Positions 1-10,334 of a stretch of DNA of 64,000 bases are shown here, piece by piece. The stretch's first letter is position 1, and the number at the start of each line of letters is the position of its first letter. A program made the position numbers and the translations under genes. The notes beneath the pieces were generated by a model. That model was given only the letters and a program-made list of their open reading frames with translations. It was not told the DNA's origin and did no database searches. Source of the stretch: Silurus meridionalis (lineage: Eukaryota; Chordata; Actinopteri; Siluriformes; Siluridae); NCBI RefSeq assembly GCF_014805685.1, contig NC_060901.1:20112405-20176404 (forward strand), given 5' to 3'.

Positions 1-210
1 CATCATTACTGTTCCATCATTGTGAAGGTGTACAGTGATGATTAAATGCAAACTGAGCACTCTGTAGCAGACTGCTGATATTAATTACAATCCAAATCCA
101 TCCTCAAAGTTCTGAGTTGCTCAGTAAAATCATTTATAGGCTGTAGATGTGGATCCATCTCAAACTGCACAGTGTATATTTAAGAGAGATCTAAGAGAAC
201 TTCATCAGGA
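1..210 (-). repeat. R1 interspersed repeat, copy 1 (cut by window edge)
   Basis: Read on the minus strand, this piece matches the body of the repeat at 44159-44860: both share CCACAT..ACAGCCTA, TACTGAGCAACTC, AACTTTGAGGATGGATTT, TTAATATCA.CAGTCTGC and TTCACAATGATGGA in the same order. This copy lacks the SINE present in the 44-kb copy, so it shows the empty site (junction near position 87). The repeat runs off the left edge. The class is not recognised. The sharing is read directly by eye; extent toward 210 is approximate. Confidence 0.75.
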
Positions 211-2582
211 CGTCAGGATGAATCAGGCAGATTCGAGAAGAGAACATAAGACACTTACATGGAAATCTATCAATAACAATTCTATCATTTTTGTTTCCCT
301 TCACGTGGCCTCCATGTTGAAATCCTGCATTAGCAGGGTCAGGAGTGTCGAACACAGACACATTTTTTGGTCCAAATCGAATAAAAAAAAAAAAATGGAT
401 TCCAGCATGTTAGTTTATAATCAGTCTTCAGGGTTCAAGCAGGAAGAATTCAGGGTTAAAGTTTGGGCACTAAGCAGCTGCTGCAGCTCCACGTAAACAA
501 GGATGAAATCTCATGAACATCACCACAAGGAGCTCATCCTCTCAGTCCGATTCATCGGCTCGCTTTTCTTACATTGCTCCACTTGTCTCTCCCATTTTTT
601 TTCTTCTCCTCTGGCCCGTGTTCCTTCCTTTCACTCTCAGAACAATTTCCACGAGGCCCGGCTTTGTCATCACCGTCTCGTGAGACTGTGGGGTCACAAA
701 TTAGGCTGCAAGATTTGGCATCGATGAATTAAAGCGGGTGAAGAAAAATATGAGAAAGAGGCAGAAAAGGAGATACTGGGGAAATGGTTTCATTGTTCAT
801 CATCCCTCAAAACAGTTTGACACAAAAACAATTAGGTGATGGAATTAATCACTTTGCACATGGCCGGGTGCTTTTCATAATTTGTGTATGGGGGAGTCAG
901 AAATGGGGATTCGCAGAAATAAATTAACACTCTTTGACCCCAATCTCCTTAACTTCAATCTAGTTAGCCAGTGCTTTAATCACAGCATAATTAATTGGCT
1001 GCCTGCTTGATTCATAGCGAGAATAATACTTGTTCTTTAGGCTGTCTGCTTCCTTAAATAGGATATCTGGCACTGAGCGAGACTGAAGGACATGGAGAAA
1101 GGTTGTCTGTGATATGTGCTAATTTTCCAATGTTTATGAAAGATGTAGAACTTCAGCAGTGTGCTACAGAGCCAGCAATCAAAAGACATCCAAATGTTAC
1201 ATATAGAAATAATTATGTTGGGATTCCTTGTATTCCAAATCAGGCAGTTTACAATCCGCACTTTTAGATTATTTACATCACCTTCATGCAGCTCATAATC
1301 CTACTGTCAGATGTTTGAGTGGTTCAGCTGTTCAGTAGTGTCACCTTAAACACTGGAATTTAATCCTGATTTAGAAAAAAATATTAGATAGAAAATGTGT
1401 ACTAAAGATTTATTTAAAAAAAAAACTATTAAAAAAGAAAATGTAATATATGCATGAGAATCGTGTCTATTGCTGAATGAATAAAACTGAATCTTATTAT
1501 AAGGAATTACTTTATAACCCTCAGGTTCTTAAAATAGCACTTGATGGAGCACATCACAATGCTGAAAGGTTTATTGTGTGGATTTTGTGCACACCCAAAT
1601 CACACGAGACTCTGGAGCACAAATTATTCACAAATGCCCAAAGTGCCTTCCAGTGAAGCCCAAACTAGGACAGAACTTTCACCTTAACTTCAGCAGACCT
1701 CAGAATTTATTTCAACTTGACGCGGCGAGACACAGAAACGGCACCAACCCACTGATTGCATTAAACAACTGATAACTGGCGGTGATTTCTCTCCTGTATT
1801 CACTCCGAAGCTGACTGTAGAATTGCACCAGCCGGATTGTGCACTCTGGGCTGAAGGCCAGTGATTGGAAATTCTGCTTTATTGATGAGTGGATGATCCA
1901 CTATGTCTATGCTATCTTTACTCTGACTGCTGTGATTGATTTACTGGTATTCTCTCATAGGCAGTGATCAATGTGCAGCACTGATGAGCTTAAGATTACA
2001 CGCCTGCCCCAGAAAAAAAAGCTTTGAGTTGAGAGCCACTGAAAATCTCTCTCTTTCTCTGTCTGCATACAGTCCACTCGCGAGTGGGTCACTTTTATTT
2101 CTCCTCGCCTGATAAAAACTAATACAAAAAAACTTGATGCTGTTGAAGGTTTAGGTAAAAATAGATGAGAAAAGGTTCCATTAGCTGAAAAATGGAGCCG
2201 GTTTCTGAAGATTAATTAATTGAACAAAAAATTACAGAAATAAATTAAGAAATGCAATTGTTTCCTAATAAAGATGAATTTTGGGACACTGTGATGTTTG
2301 AAAATCAACTCCTCATGCTTACGTAGCAAAGGTTTTATGCTTAGCCATTTTTACACTCTGTTAAACCTTTCATATCCATGTCCTGCCCCTGGACACACTC
2401 ACGTCCAATGTATAATGTATAGTGTATAATGCTACACAGTAAAGTGCGAGCAATAAGTACAATAACAAACAAATGCATGCAATAAAACTTCTCTAAACTC
2501 ACGCACTGCACTAAACCTGACATACAGAATGGAAGTCATGTCTACCTCAGCTGTCCAAACTCCACCTGCAAACAAAAAAATA

Positions 2583-2584
<2 letters not shown>
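211..2584. other. Non-coding, mostly unique sequence
   Basis: No supported gene. Short ORFs have no recognisable domain or splice context. A poly(A) run lies at 382-394. The block at about 790-1020 is free of obvious repeats and dense in homeodomain-type cores (TTAATT, ATTAATTGG) and could be a conserved non-coding element; that is a guess from composition only. Confidence 0.5.

Positions 2585-2637
<53 letters not shown>
2585..2637. repeat. (CT)n microsatellite
   Basis: About 53 bp of CT dinucleotides with one TTT interruption near 2625. ORFs on both strands across it are serine/leucine or arginine/glutamate runs produced by the repeat. Confidence 0.97.
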
Positions 2638-3825
2638 GGACTCTCCGAAACCAAAGGAAGGACAAAACCATTTTTAACATGACACGACATCTGTGCAGTA
2701 TTAAATCTGGAGAATTGCCATCTCACCACACCTGGAAGAATAAACACCAAAATGCTGTCTGGCCAGAAAACAATCCTGAAACAATACTTCTTTTAAAGCT
2801 GATCTGCAAATCAGCATTGTGAAGCCCAAAGCGAAATCATTGCTACATCCTCAATCGTGGCTAAGACGCAACAAAGCACACCAGACAGTCCTCCAAACCA
2901 GTGTAAACCGGGAAGAAAATCTACTTGATCCTCCTTTCCTGTCATTTGGCCACTGACCGTTCAATGTCAAGCTTACATGGCGGGTTTGAGACGGTGCGGT
3001 CATGTCACTGCTGCGTACGACATGGAAATGACGCTAAGCTAGCGTGACTCCAGAGCTCTACAGCTATTGGGAAGCTAATCCCACTTTGTATGCCCTCTAC
3101 CGTCTCATCTCGTGTGCGCCAGGACGGCTTTAGCTCAAGGGATTGAAAATGCTAAAGATTTGTGTTTTGATTGCCAAGGCTGTAATCAGATTTGGCTCAG
3201 GATGCCACCTTCATTAGCATATTAGCCAAGTTTGTCATGCCGTGCAACGAAGGTTAGTAATTTAGCTGAACCACAGAGTTAGAAGCGGAGACACAGTTGC
3301 AGGATTTATTCATATGAAGCCTTGATATAAAAAGGAAACGAATGCTTTATTTATTTTTATTTTTTACTGTGCATGGCATATAACAGACCATCTGCTGGAT
3401 CTGAAATGATACTGTAAATTCTCTCTCACTGTATAGACATTATTGCTTAAACACAGCTTGTAGGAGCTCAGCAAGGGAAGACTGTAGCATGGCAGAGTGA
3501 GGAATAGGCTAACTAATGAGCCTCCTCATAATCCTGTGTCTTTGGCCTAATGGGGCATTTAAGGGAAGATAATGCATGCAGTCGAGCTTTCTCCTTACAT
3601 CCTCATTTGTATCAAGTGCTAGTACAAGTGCTGCACATTTAGCACATTCCCTCGCCTTTTTCTTTCTGCTGACTACTTTATTAGTACAACAGGAATATCA
3701 GTTCTGCTGTTATACACTAATTATCCTGTTCTTGATTTGTCTGATCCTCTATAAACACTGCTGCATTGCTCCTTTTCCAAAGCAGTGTCATGATCATCAT
3801 CACTCACCAGAGCTCGAGCGATAGT
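2638..3825. other. Non-coding, no feature recognised
   Basis: Unique-looking, moderately AT-rich sequence with many stops in all frames. I see no transposon ends, no tRNA-like fold and no coding signal. Confidence 0.4.
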
Positions 3826-4330
3826 GGAGTGCAGTAACTGATCGGTCGGATGGATCGGACTTGCCAATAACTGATTAATCAACTGATTCAAAAATAATAA
3901 TAAAATAACTCAATTTAAAAAAGTACTGAACTTTATTACAAAAAATAAAAACGTTTGATATTTTTATTTGACATTTTTTCTATGATAAATACAGTATAAA
4001 TCTAATTCGTGAAAGCTGTTTGATTTTTTTGTTTGTGATGTTGATCATCTAGCCGTTAGCTTGCGAGCTAACATCCTGTACCAGTAACTTTTCCTCTCTT
4101 CTACATCGCTTTGCTTTACTGCTTTCTGTGGCATGTTTTTATCTTTTAAAATACTAAAGATCTTTTATTCCTTTTTTTAAATGTATTTACTAAAAGCAAG
4201 ATTTACTACATGCTACAGCTAAACCAATAAATAATAAAAAAAAAGTGTTCCTAGTGACACATAACACACATGTAGTTGAAGATCAAGGCTAAGTGGAACG
4301 TTTCAAGTCGTCATTAATAAAACAGAGGCG
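3826..4330 (-). mobile_element. Possible old hAT-like remnant
   Basis: The stretch holds CTGATCGGTCGGATGGATCGG and CCAATAACTGATTAATCAAC, a vocabulary shared with 17398-17530 (GATTAATCGGTTATC). Part of its reverse complement (TTGTAATAAAGTTCAGTA.TTTTTT) resembles 9555-9605. This pattern is typical of old fish hAT elements ending in TAGAGGTCGACC. No intact ends or target duplication are visible here, so boundaries are loose. Confidence 0.3.
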
Positions 4331-4516
4331 ATGTGATTTTGAGGATGTAAATTTGAATATCAGTAATAGAGTTGATCCTGGTGAAGTTAAAGCAGCTGCT
4401 CGATCTTGTTATTTGTCCCTGTTGTGTAATTCGCTCTCAGACCTCAGAGTTGTGTGTAATTAATAAAGACGGGCGTCTGCCGTTCTACTGCCCGCATAAG
4501 CATTTTGTGTCCTCAG

Positions 4517-4639
4517 GTCATCATCTCTGGCCGGTGGCCCAGGAAAAGTGATGCATCTCTCTCCAGCGTGGAAATCGTCGACCCTAATGATGATCTGAGG
4601 ATTAAAATCATCCACTTAGAGAAAAAACAACAACAGTAA
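4517..4639 (+). CDS. Exon-like open stretch, unidentified (may be chance)
   Basis: A pyrimidine-containing CCTCAG looks like a splice acceptor ending at 4516. The frame from 4517 is open for 40 codons and stops at 4637-4639. The predicted peptide is complex and mixed in composition (VIISGRWPRKSDASLSS... ending KKQQQ), unlike the low-complexity ORFs around it. I cannot assign a family. If real it would be a terminal exon of a plus-strand gene, because no GT donor precedes the stop. It ends next to the minisatellite that received the transposon at 4679. It may equally be a chance open frame. Confidence 0.2.
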   Translation, partial: VIISGRWPRKSDASLSSVEIVDPNDDLRIKIIHLEKKQQQ

Positions 4640-4678
4640 CACCAGCACCCGCACCAGCACCCGCACCCGTAATAGCAC
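4640..4678. repeat. CACCAG/CACCCG minisatellite, left part
   Basis: Short CACCAGCACCCG units. The tract is interrupted by the transposon at 4679-8852 and resumes at 8853. The last eight bases, AATAGCAC (4671-4678), are repeated at 8853-8860 and are the target-site duplication. Confidence 0.85.
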
Positions 4679-4980
4679 CAGAGGTGGGAAGTAACGAAGT
4701 ACAAATACTTCATTACTGTACTTAAGTAGATTTTTTCGGTATCAGTACTTTACTCCACTATTTATTTTTCAGACAACTTTTTACTTTTATTCATTAAATT
4801 TTTACACAAATATCTGTACTTTTTACTTCTTACATTTTCAAAACAGACTCGTTACTTTAGTTTTAATCCATTGATTTGGTGAAATATTATTTTTTTATTT
4901 TCACTGCGTGCCGATTTCAGCCGAACAACCGATTTCCTGTTATTGCGCGTTCAATCCACTGGTGTATAAAGTACGGACTC

Positions 4981-5145
4981 TCACTCACCACAGAAGGCAG
5001 TAAGAAGTTTGGGGTTAATGTGGATGAGACAGAGGGAGTCAGTGATGTAAACATGGCTGAGAACAGACACATTCCTGATCATCATCATCCTTTCTCTGCT
5101 TGTGTTCTATATGTGGATCTTCAGCCTGGACACATTCATTAGGTA
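4981..5145 (+). pseudogene. Possible 5' exon remnant inside Tol2-like element
   Basis: A frame open across this stretch includes a methionine at 5053 (MAENRHIPDHHH...) and stops just before AG|GTAAC, which resembles a splice donor. The same frame is kept in copy 2 on the minus strand (about 13191-13370) and its first part recurs in the short element near 27601-27660. Conservation of the frame among three copies suggests the leading coding exon of the ancestral autonomous element. Whether it belonged to a transposase is inference. Confidence 0.35.
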
Positions 5146-5167
5146 ACAACATTTTTAATTTGTTTTG

Positions 5168-5170
<3 letters not shown>

Positions 5171-5238
<68 letters not shown>
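5171..5238. repeat. (TA)n microsatellite in transposon copy 1
   Basis: About 68 bp of TA repeats. The equivalent place in copy 2 (13145-13162) has only about 18 bp, so this tract accounts for some of the length difference between the copies. Confidence 0.95.
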
Positions 5239-5242
<4 letters not shown>

Positions 5243-5539
5243 TTATATTTATTTGGCTGTCAAAATTAAAATTATTTTAAACGGCACGAAATTTTTTCCT
5301 TTCTTTACTTAGATATAAAATAAATAAATAACCTCCAGATAAAAATATTTTTAATAAGTAAACTTTTGTTCAATCTCTGAGTCTCAAATTAAACACCAAA
5401 ATCCGCCATGATTCTCACAATTTACCCTCTGAGTGGCGTTTTGTGGGTTTTTCCCTCATAATGGCGACACAAACTTAAATTACTGTCTTTATTGATCGTA
5501 CAGATAAAAACAATACATCATTTAAATCTGTAAAATGTC

Positions 5540-5548
<9 letters not shown>

Positions 5549-5617
<69 letters not shown>
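5549..5617. repeat. (TA)n microsatellite in transposon copy 1
   Basis: About 69 bp of TA repeats. Copy 2 retains only a short TATATATA at about 12856-12863 at the matching place. Confidence 0.95.
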
Positions 5618-5619
<2 letters not shown>

Positions 5620-5799
5620 CTTCCTGACTTGACTTAAAGAGGTGCAGTTTCTCCGGTATCACCTCATTAACTGTCCGTGTGGAAACATAGCAAAGGCTCT
5701 AAATGATGCCACACATCTCTGCACTGATATAGCCTTTATATTTAATCACTGTACATATGCTTACATACATATCACATGCTGTACATATGATACATGTTT

Positions 5800-5862
5800 A
5801 ACACCTCCAAGCTGCCAGTTTTGGGCACCTGAGCAAGCCCTTAACTCACTACTGCTCATTTA
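5800..5862 (-). repeat. SINE-tail fragment inside transposon copy 1
   Basis: CCAAGCTGCCAGTTTTGGGCACCTGAGCAAGCCCTTAAC resembles the body of the tRNA-derived SINEs at 44408-44569 and 53958-54132. It occurs at the equivalent place in copy 2 (about 12615-12675), so it was acquired before the copies separated. Confidence 0.5.
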
Positions 5863-6448
5863 GTAAATGAGATCATTAAGATTTGCTCGGGATAAACACT
5901 TCCAACAGGAAGTGGCTATATCTCGCTATCATTGTCTCTCTATTTTCTCTATCTAATTGTCTCTGTGTCTCTTTTAGTAAATGTCTCTGTCTCACTGTAT
6001 ATGTCTCTCTCTTGCTGTTTCTCTATTTGTTTCTCACTCTTTCTAAAGCTGTGTCTGTGTCTCTTTGTCTTTGTCTCTGTCTTTCCTGCTTATTTACATG
6101 TCTAACAAAGTTTTGAGTTTTGAAGTAATGCCATTAGTGATCTATGATGAAAGACTTTCCTGGTTGGATTCTTACCTCTAGTTTCATAGTGAACATTATA
6201 AGAAGTTTTTAAAAACAGAACAATAAAAGATCATTAAAATTGGTTGCTGGTAAATCATGGTATATCAGTGGTGCAGGTGTTGGAGATGTGGTTCTTGTAC
6301 CTGAGTCACTTCTCATAGACTTCGAGTAACTGAGAGAATGTACAGGATGGAGAAGTTTTGACCCTCTACCATCATGATCTAAGAGAAAATACTGGTCTCC
6401 TAACTATAGAAAAGCCAAGAGTCCAATAAGCAAAGGCTTGTTTGCCTC

Positions 6449-6519
6449 TCCTGTGTTGGTGTAATGGTCAGTGAAGCGGTCACTGCTATCTGACTCACCC
6501 GGTTCAATTCCTACCCCTT
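6449..6519 (+). pseudogene. tRNA-like unit J (copy 1)
   Basis: It contains an A-box-like TTGGTGTAATGGTCA and a B-box-like CCGGTTCAATTCC at tRNA-like spacing. Its counterpart in copy 2 (11970-12041, minus) keeps a better A box, TAGTGTAGTGGTTA. The anticodon arm is not clean, so this is a tRNA-derived sequence and not a supported functional tRNA gene. It points in the opposite direction to the main array at 7006-8621. Confidence 0.6.
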
Positions 6520-6585
6520 AAGTTTAAATTGTTTAAAAAGTTTTTAAAAAGAACCAGAAAAGGTCCAAAAAATCAGGGTGTTGCA

Positions 6586-6660
6586 GGAGATCCTGTGGCT
6601 CAATTGGAAGAGCTTTACCTCTGGGTTGAGAGGTTGCCTGTTCAAACCCCGGCCAGGGCT
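6586..6660 (+). pseudogene. tRNA-like unit I (copy 1)
   Basis: The order is a D-arm-like GTGGCTCAATTGGAAGAGC (A box), an anticodon-stem-like CCTCT...AGAGG with a loop one base shorter than the usual seven, and a T-arm-like CTGTTCAAACCCCGG (B box). The copy-2 counterpart (11820-11892, minus) has a better T arm, GCTGGTTCAAACCCCGGC. The overall order matches a tRNA cloverleaf, but the short anticodon loop argues for a pseudogene. Confidence 0.6.
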
Positions 6661-7005
6661 CAAAGTTAAGAGTGTGAAAGGTTCCGGTGGTCGTAGTAAG
6701 GAAGGTGTCAGAAATGGCTGCGTGGAAGGTTGGATGTGGTTTCGGAGGGTGTATCCTGAAGCAGCAGGGCAATATCCGGGCATTGCCCCCCGGTGTCTGA
6801 GTAGCTGAAAACAGTGGGGTTATGAAGCAAAAAATGTTCAAAAAAGTATTGTCTTAGTTTTGCATATATAGGGAAAAAGTCTGTCAAAAACCTATCACCT
6901 TCACTTTTTCTGAGGCTGTGAAGTAGCAGGTCTTCACAGCCTTTGTTTACAGTCAACTACCTCATTGCTCACCAGACACTACTTTCCACACAGCTTAACC
7001 AGTGT

Positions 7006-7079
7006 GGGGACAAGCCAGATTCAAACCAGCAACCTCTGAGCTCAGAGGCACGGCTTTTATCACAAAGCCATCAAGTCCC
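7006..7079 (-). pseudogene. tRNA-like unit H (copy 1), most cloverleaf-like
   Basis: On the minus strand, GGGAC at the 5' side can pair with GTCCC at the 3' side. A D arm GGCT...AGCC is followed by CCTCTGAGCTCAGAGG (anticodon-arm-like, six-base loop) and GCTGGTTTGAATCTGGC (T arm). It is about 72 bases long, the right size for a tRNA. Two acceptor mismatches and the short anticodon loop make a working tRNA unlikely. It is the first of the minus-strand units. Confidence 0.6.
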
Positions 7080-8640
7080 ACAACACACCTTCTTTTTTTT
7101 CGGGGTTTATCATTTGTTTCAGGCTTCAAAGCAAGAAATTCAGACCAGACAGAAACACAGAAAGCAGGATTCGAACCCTGAACCTCACCAACAGCGAAAT
7201 ACCAATCTTAACCAACTGAACCATCGGGAAGGACCAGCTGCGACAATTGTTTAGAGCAGGTCTATCTTTTCTTTCAAACCATCAACACAAGAATATAATG
7301 CTAAAGACAGACTCAGGAAGCAAACCCATGACATGACTAGCAGGGACAAAGCAGGATTCGAACCCTGATTCACACCATTAGCAAGGCACCAGCATTAACC
7401 CACTGAACTATCAGAAAGGATAAGCTGGGAAGCTTGTTAAGAGCAGGTCTATCTTTCTTTTTAACCCATCAAAACAAGAATATGAAGATGTAGGAATCAG
7501 GAATTTAACCTACCTCATGACTAGCAGACAGAAAGCCAGGTTTGAACCCTGACCACCAACATTAGCAAAGTACCAGCCTTAACCCACTAAGCCATCAGAA
7601 AAAAAACTGGATGGGAAGCTTGATTAGAGCAGGTCTATCATTCTTTTCAAACCATCAACACAAGAATTTAACGGTAAAGTAAGATGTAGGAAGCGAATAC
7701 AGATGTAAGTAGCACAAGTTGAACCCACATTGTAAATAACAGGAAGAAAGCAGGATTCGAACCATGATCCCCACCACCAGCGAGATACCAACCTTAACTC
7801 GTTGAACCATTGGTGAGGACAGGCTAGGAAGCTTATTTAGAGCAGGTCTATCTTTCTTTTCAACCCATTAAAAACAAAAATATATCGCTATAGAAAGATG
7901 TAGGAAGTGAATCCTGATCGTGACTGGCAGACAGAAAGCAGGATTCGAAATCTGAACCCGACCAAAAGCAAGAAACCTGATTTAACCCACTGAACCATCA
8001 GGGAAGACAAGCCCGGAAGGTTGTTTAGAGCAGGTCTATCTACCTTTAAACCATCAACACAAGAATATAAAGCTGAAGAAATATTTAGGAAGCAGGAACA
8101 TAAATTACATCGCAACTAGCAGGCAGAAAGCAGGATTCAAACCCTGATCCTCATCATCAGCAAGGTACCAGCCTTAACCCACTCAATCATGGAAGAGATC
8201 AGACTTGGACGCATGTTTAGATGAGGCACAAGCCTTAAACCACTGAGCGACCGCTGCTGAAAAGCATGTGCGCTTTTGGAGGGTTCATACTTTGTTTCAT
8301 GCCAGCGCAGTAAGAAAGAAGGCATGTAGGACTGGCTTTAAAACCTTATCACCAGCGTGGACTATATTAAGGACCATGTTCAGGCACAAGCCTTAACCCA
8401 CTGAGCTACCACAGAAGTGCCTTTTATTTGGTGGAGTTATCTTTCATTAAAGACCAGGAAATCAAGAAATGAATCCAACACAGAAAGGACAGAATTGAAA
8501 TGTTTTCAGAGGGGACAAGGTCCAGAAGTTTTATTTAACAACTCAGCAACCAGCTCGACCAGGAATCAAACTCTCAAACTCATCCTTGTGGGGATACTGA
8601 CATTAACCCACTAGGCTATCACATCTATCTAGCTAGCTAT
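7080..8640 (-). repeat. Tandem array of tRNA-like units in transposon copy 1
   Basis: Nine further units run on the minus strand, at about 7165-7230, 7351-7413, 7535-7598, 7750-7813, 7938-8002, 8130-8192, 8215-8275, 8335-8411 and 8556-8621. Most have a B box close to GGTTCGAATCC and an A box close to TGGTTCAGTGGGTTAAG. Starts of the six central units are 184-214 bases apart. Linkers share AGAGCAGGTCTATCTTTCTT and a CATCAACACAAGAATATAA block. The last three units toward 8640 are more degenerate. Units are Pol III-promoter-like by sequence; expression is unknown. Confidence 0.75.
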
Positions 8641-8852
8641 CTAGCTATCTATGATGTGAGGTCCAGTTAACAGCTTAAACAGGTAGCAGTAATAATTACT
8701 TTTTACTTAAGTACATGTCAGAGCCAAGACTTCTTTACTTTTACTTAAGTAAAAAAGTTTAATCAGTACTTCAACTTTTACCCGAGTATTTTAAAACATG
8801 AGTATCTGTACTTCTACTTAAGTAAAGGATGTGTGTACTTTTGCCACCTCTG

Positions 8853-9078
8853 AATAGCACCAACAACAGCACCCGCACCAGCACCCTAACCCAGCACCCT
8901 AACCCTAACCCAGCACCCGCACCCTAAACCAGTACCCTAACCCAGCACCCGCACCAAACAGCACCCTAACCCAGCACCAGCACCCTAACCCAGCACCCTA
9001 ACCCTAACCCAGCACCCGCACCAAACAGCACCCGCACCAAACAGCAGCACCCGCAACCGCACCAGCACCCGTCCTCCA
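8853..9078. repeat. CACCAG/CACCCG minisatellite, right part, with telomere-like hexamers
   Basis: The tract resumes after the transposon as CACCAG, CACCCG and CACCAAACAG units mixed with CCCTAA hexamers, including CCCTAACCCTAACCC more than once. It begins with the second target-duplication copy (8853-8860). The CCCTAA runs resemble vertebrate telomere repeat but are short and interspersed. Confidence 0.85.
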
Positions 9079-10126
9079 CCCGTCTCCATGGAAACTGCTC
9101 CAGGATATCTTTATTGTACAGCCTTTAAAATCTTTTTTCTTTTTAAGATGTTTGCCTGGACGCTGATCAACTCGCACGTTAATACTGAGACCTGAAGACC
9201 TGATACCAAACTGGAGGAATGTAAGAAAAGAACCTCATATCCCATGAATGGACATTACTGGCTGTTTCACAGTTCCTTTAAGTTTACTTGTGAGTTCAAT
9301 TAATCAGCACCTATAGCTGATTACTGTACTATCAGCAAAATCAGCTATCAGCTATCAGCGGCTGAGAAGGTCCGCTGTCATTACGAGAGCAACCTCTAGA
9401 GGCGAATCACTTTGTTTTCACACGTGAGAGCACTATTTTGTCCATGGCCATGTTGATCATAGTAGTTAAAATTTTAAAAGTAATGAATTTAAAGTACATT
9501 TAGAATAAAATATTTTAATCAATGCATGTGTAGCACACTTTTATAATTAATTAATGTTTTCATTTTTATTGTTGTAGTAAAGTTCAGTAATTTCTTTTTA
9601 CATGGAGTGCTTTTTTTCCCAAAATAACTTTGTCTATGTATTCCATTAATATAAGCTGAAATTCAGCACAGTTTGCAGTAAAACAGCATGCCATTAAAAC
9701 GTTCTTTTATGCATCATTTCAACACTTCCACTTCCCTAATACACTTACTCATCCGACCCCAAACCCCCCACAAACCCCCCATTCTGTACCCATAACACCA
9801 GAATAACGTGCCTGTATATAATTAGCTACATGCTGACATATACAGATGAGGTGAGACCATTAGGAGTGTCATTTCAAAGCTCCCTCTTTCGACACAGGTT
9901 GATAATGAGACTCCTGGTATTTCCTTTTCCCCGAAAAGGTCATTGGGGTTTAAATTGGACGTCTCACCACAAGGTCTAGGGTGAGTCAGGGAGGCCAAGT
10001 GTCACTCATTTTCCACATCTCTCATGAAAAACGAGTCTCCGAGGCTGGTCTGTAGAGAGCCGGGACTTTTTCTCTTTTTGTGTACTGTACATGATGTAAA
10101 ATTAATTGTTGAATATCCAACATTTT
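9079..10126. other. Spacer between the two inverted transposon copies
   Basis: No gene. Much of 9290-9620 looks like an old hAT remnant: repeated CAGCTATCAG and GATTACTG words, AACCTCTAGAGGCGAATCAC at about 9390-9410, and AGTAAAGTTCAGTAATTTC near 9580. The rest (9640-10126) has a C-run AACCCCCCACAAACCCCCC at about 9762 and no further signal that I can name. Confidence 0.5.
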
Positions 10127-10334
10127 CAGAGGTGGCAAAAGTACACACATCCTTTACTTAAGTAGAAGTACAGATACTCATGTTTTAAAATACTCGGGTA
10201 AAAGTTGAAGTACTGATTAAACTTTTTTACTCAAGTGAAAGTAAAGAAGTTTTGGCTCAGACATGTACTTAAGTAAAAAGTAGTTATTACTGCTACCTGT
10301 TTTAGCTGTTAACTGGACCTCACATCATAGATAG

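Larger units (their letters stand above)
4679..8852 (+). mobile_element. Tol2-like hAT transposon, non-autonomous, copy 1
   Basis: The element begins CAGAGGTGGGAAGTAACG and ends TTGCCACCTCTG, so its termini are inverted repeats of the form CAGAGGTGG. It is flanked by an exact 8-bp duplication, AATAGCAC, at 4671-4678 and 8853-8860. An 8-bp duplication with CAGAGGTG ends and subterminal ACTGTACTTAAGTA motifs is the signature of hAT elements close to Tol2. At 4174 bp it has no transposase frame. The interior holds two (TA)n tracts, a CT-rich segment, a SINE-tail fragment (about 5800-5860), and twelve tRNA-like units. The ends and duplication are seen directly; the Tol2 assignment rests on family knowledge. 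Confidence 0.88.

Noticed and set aside
6835..6885. Possible type-3 Pol III promoter (TTTTGCATATATAGG) in the transposon
   Set aside because: The TTTGCAT and TATATAG words overlap instead of being spaced as distal and core elements, and no RNA gene follows.
7006..7079. Calling unit H a functional tRNA gene
   Set aside because: Acceptor stem has mismatches and the anticodon loop is one base short, so no anticodon can be assigned.
7165..8192. CRISPR-like array because of regular spacing
   Set aside because: Units are about 190 bp, diverged and tRNA-like, in a vertebrate genome; there are no short identical repeats with unique spacers.
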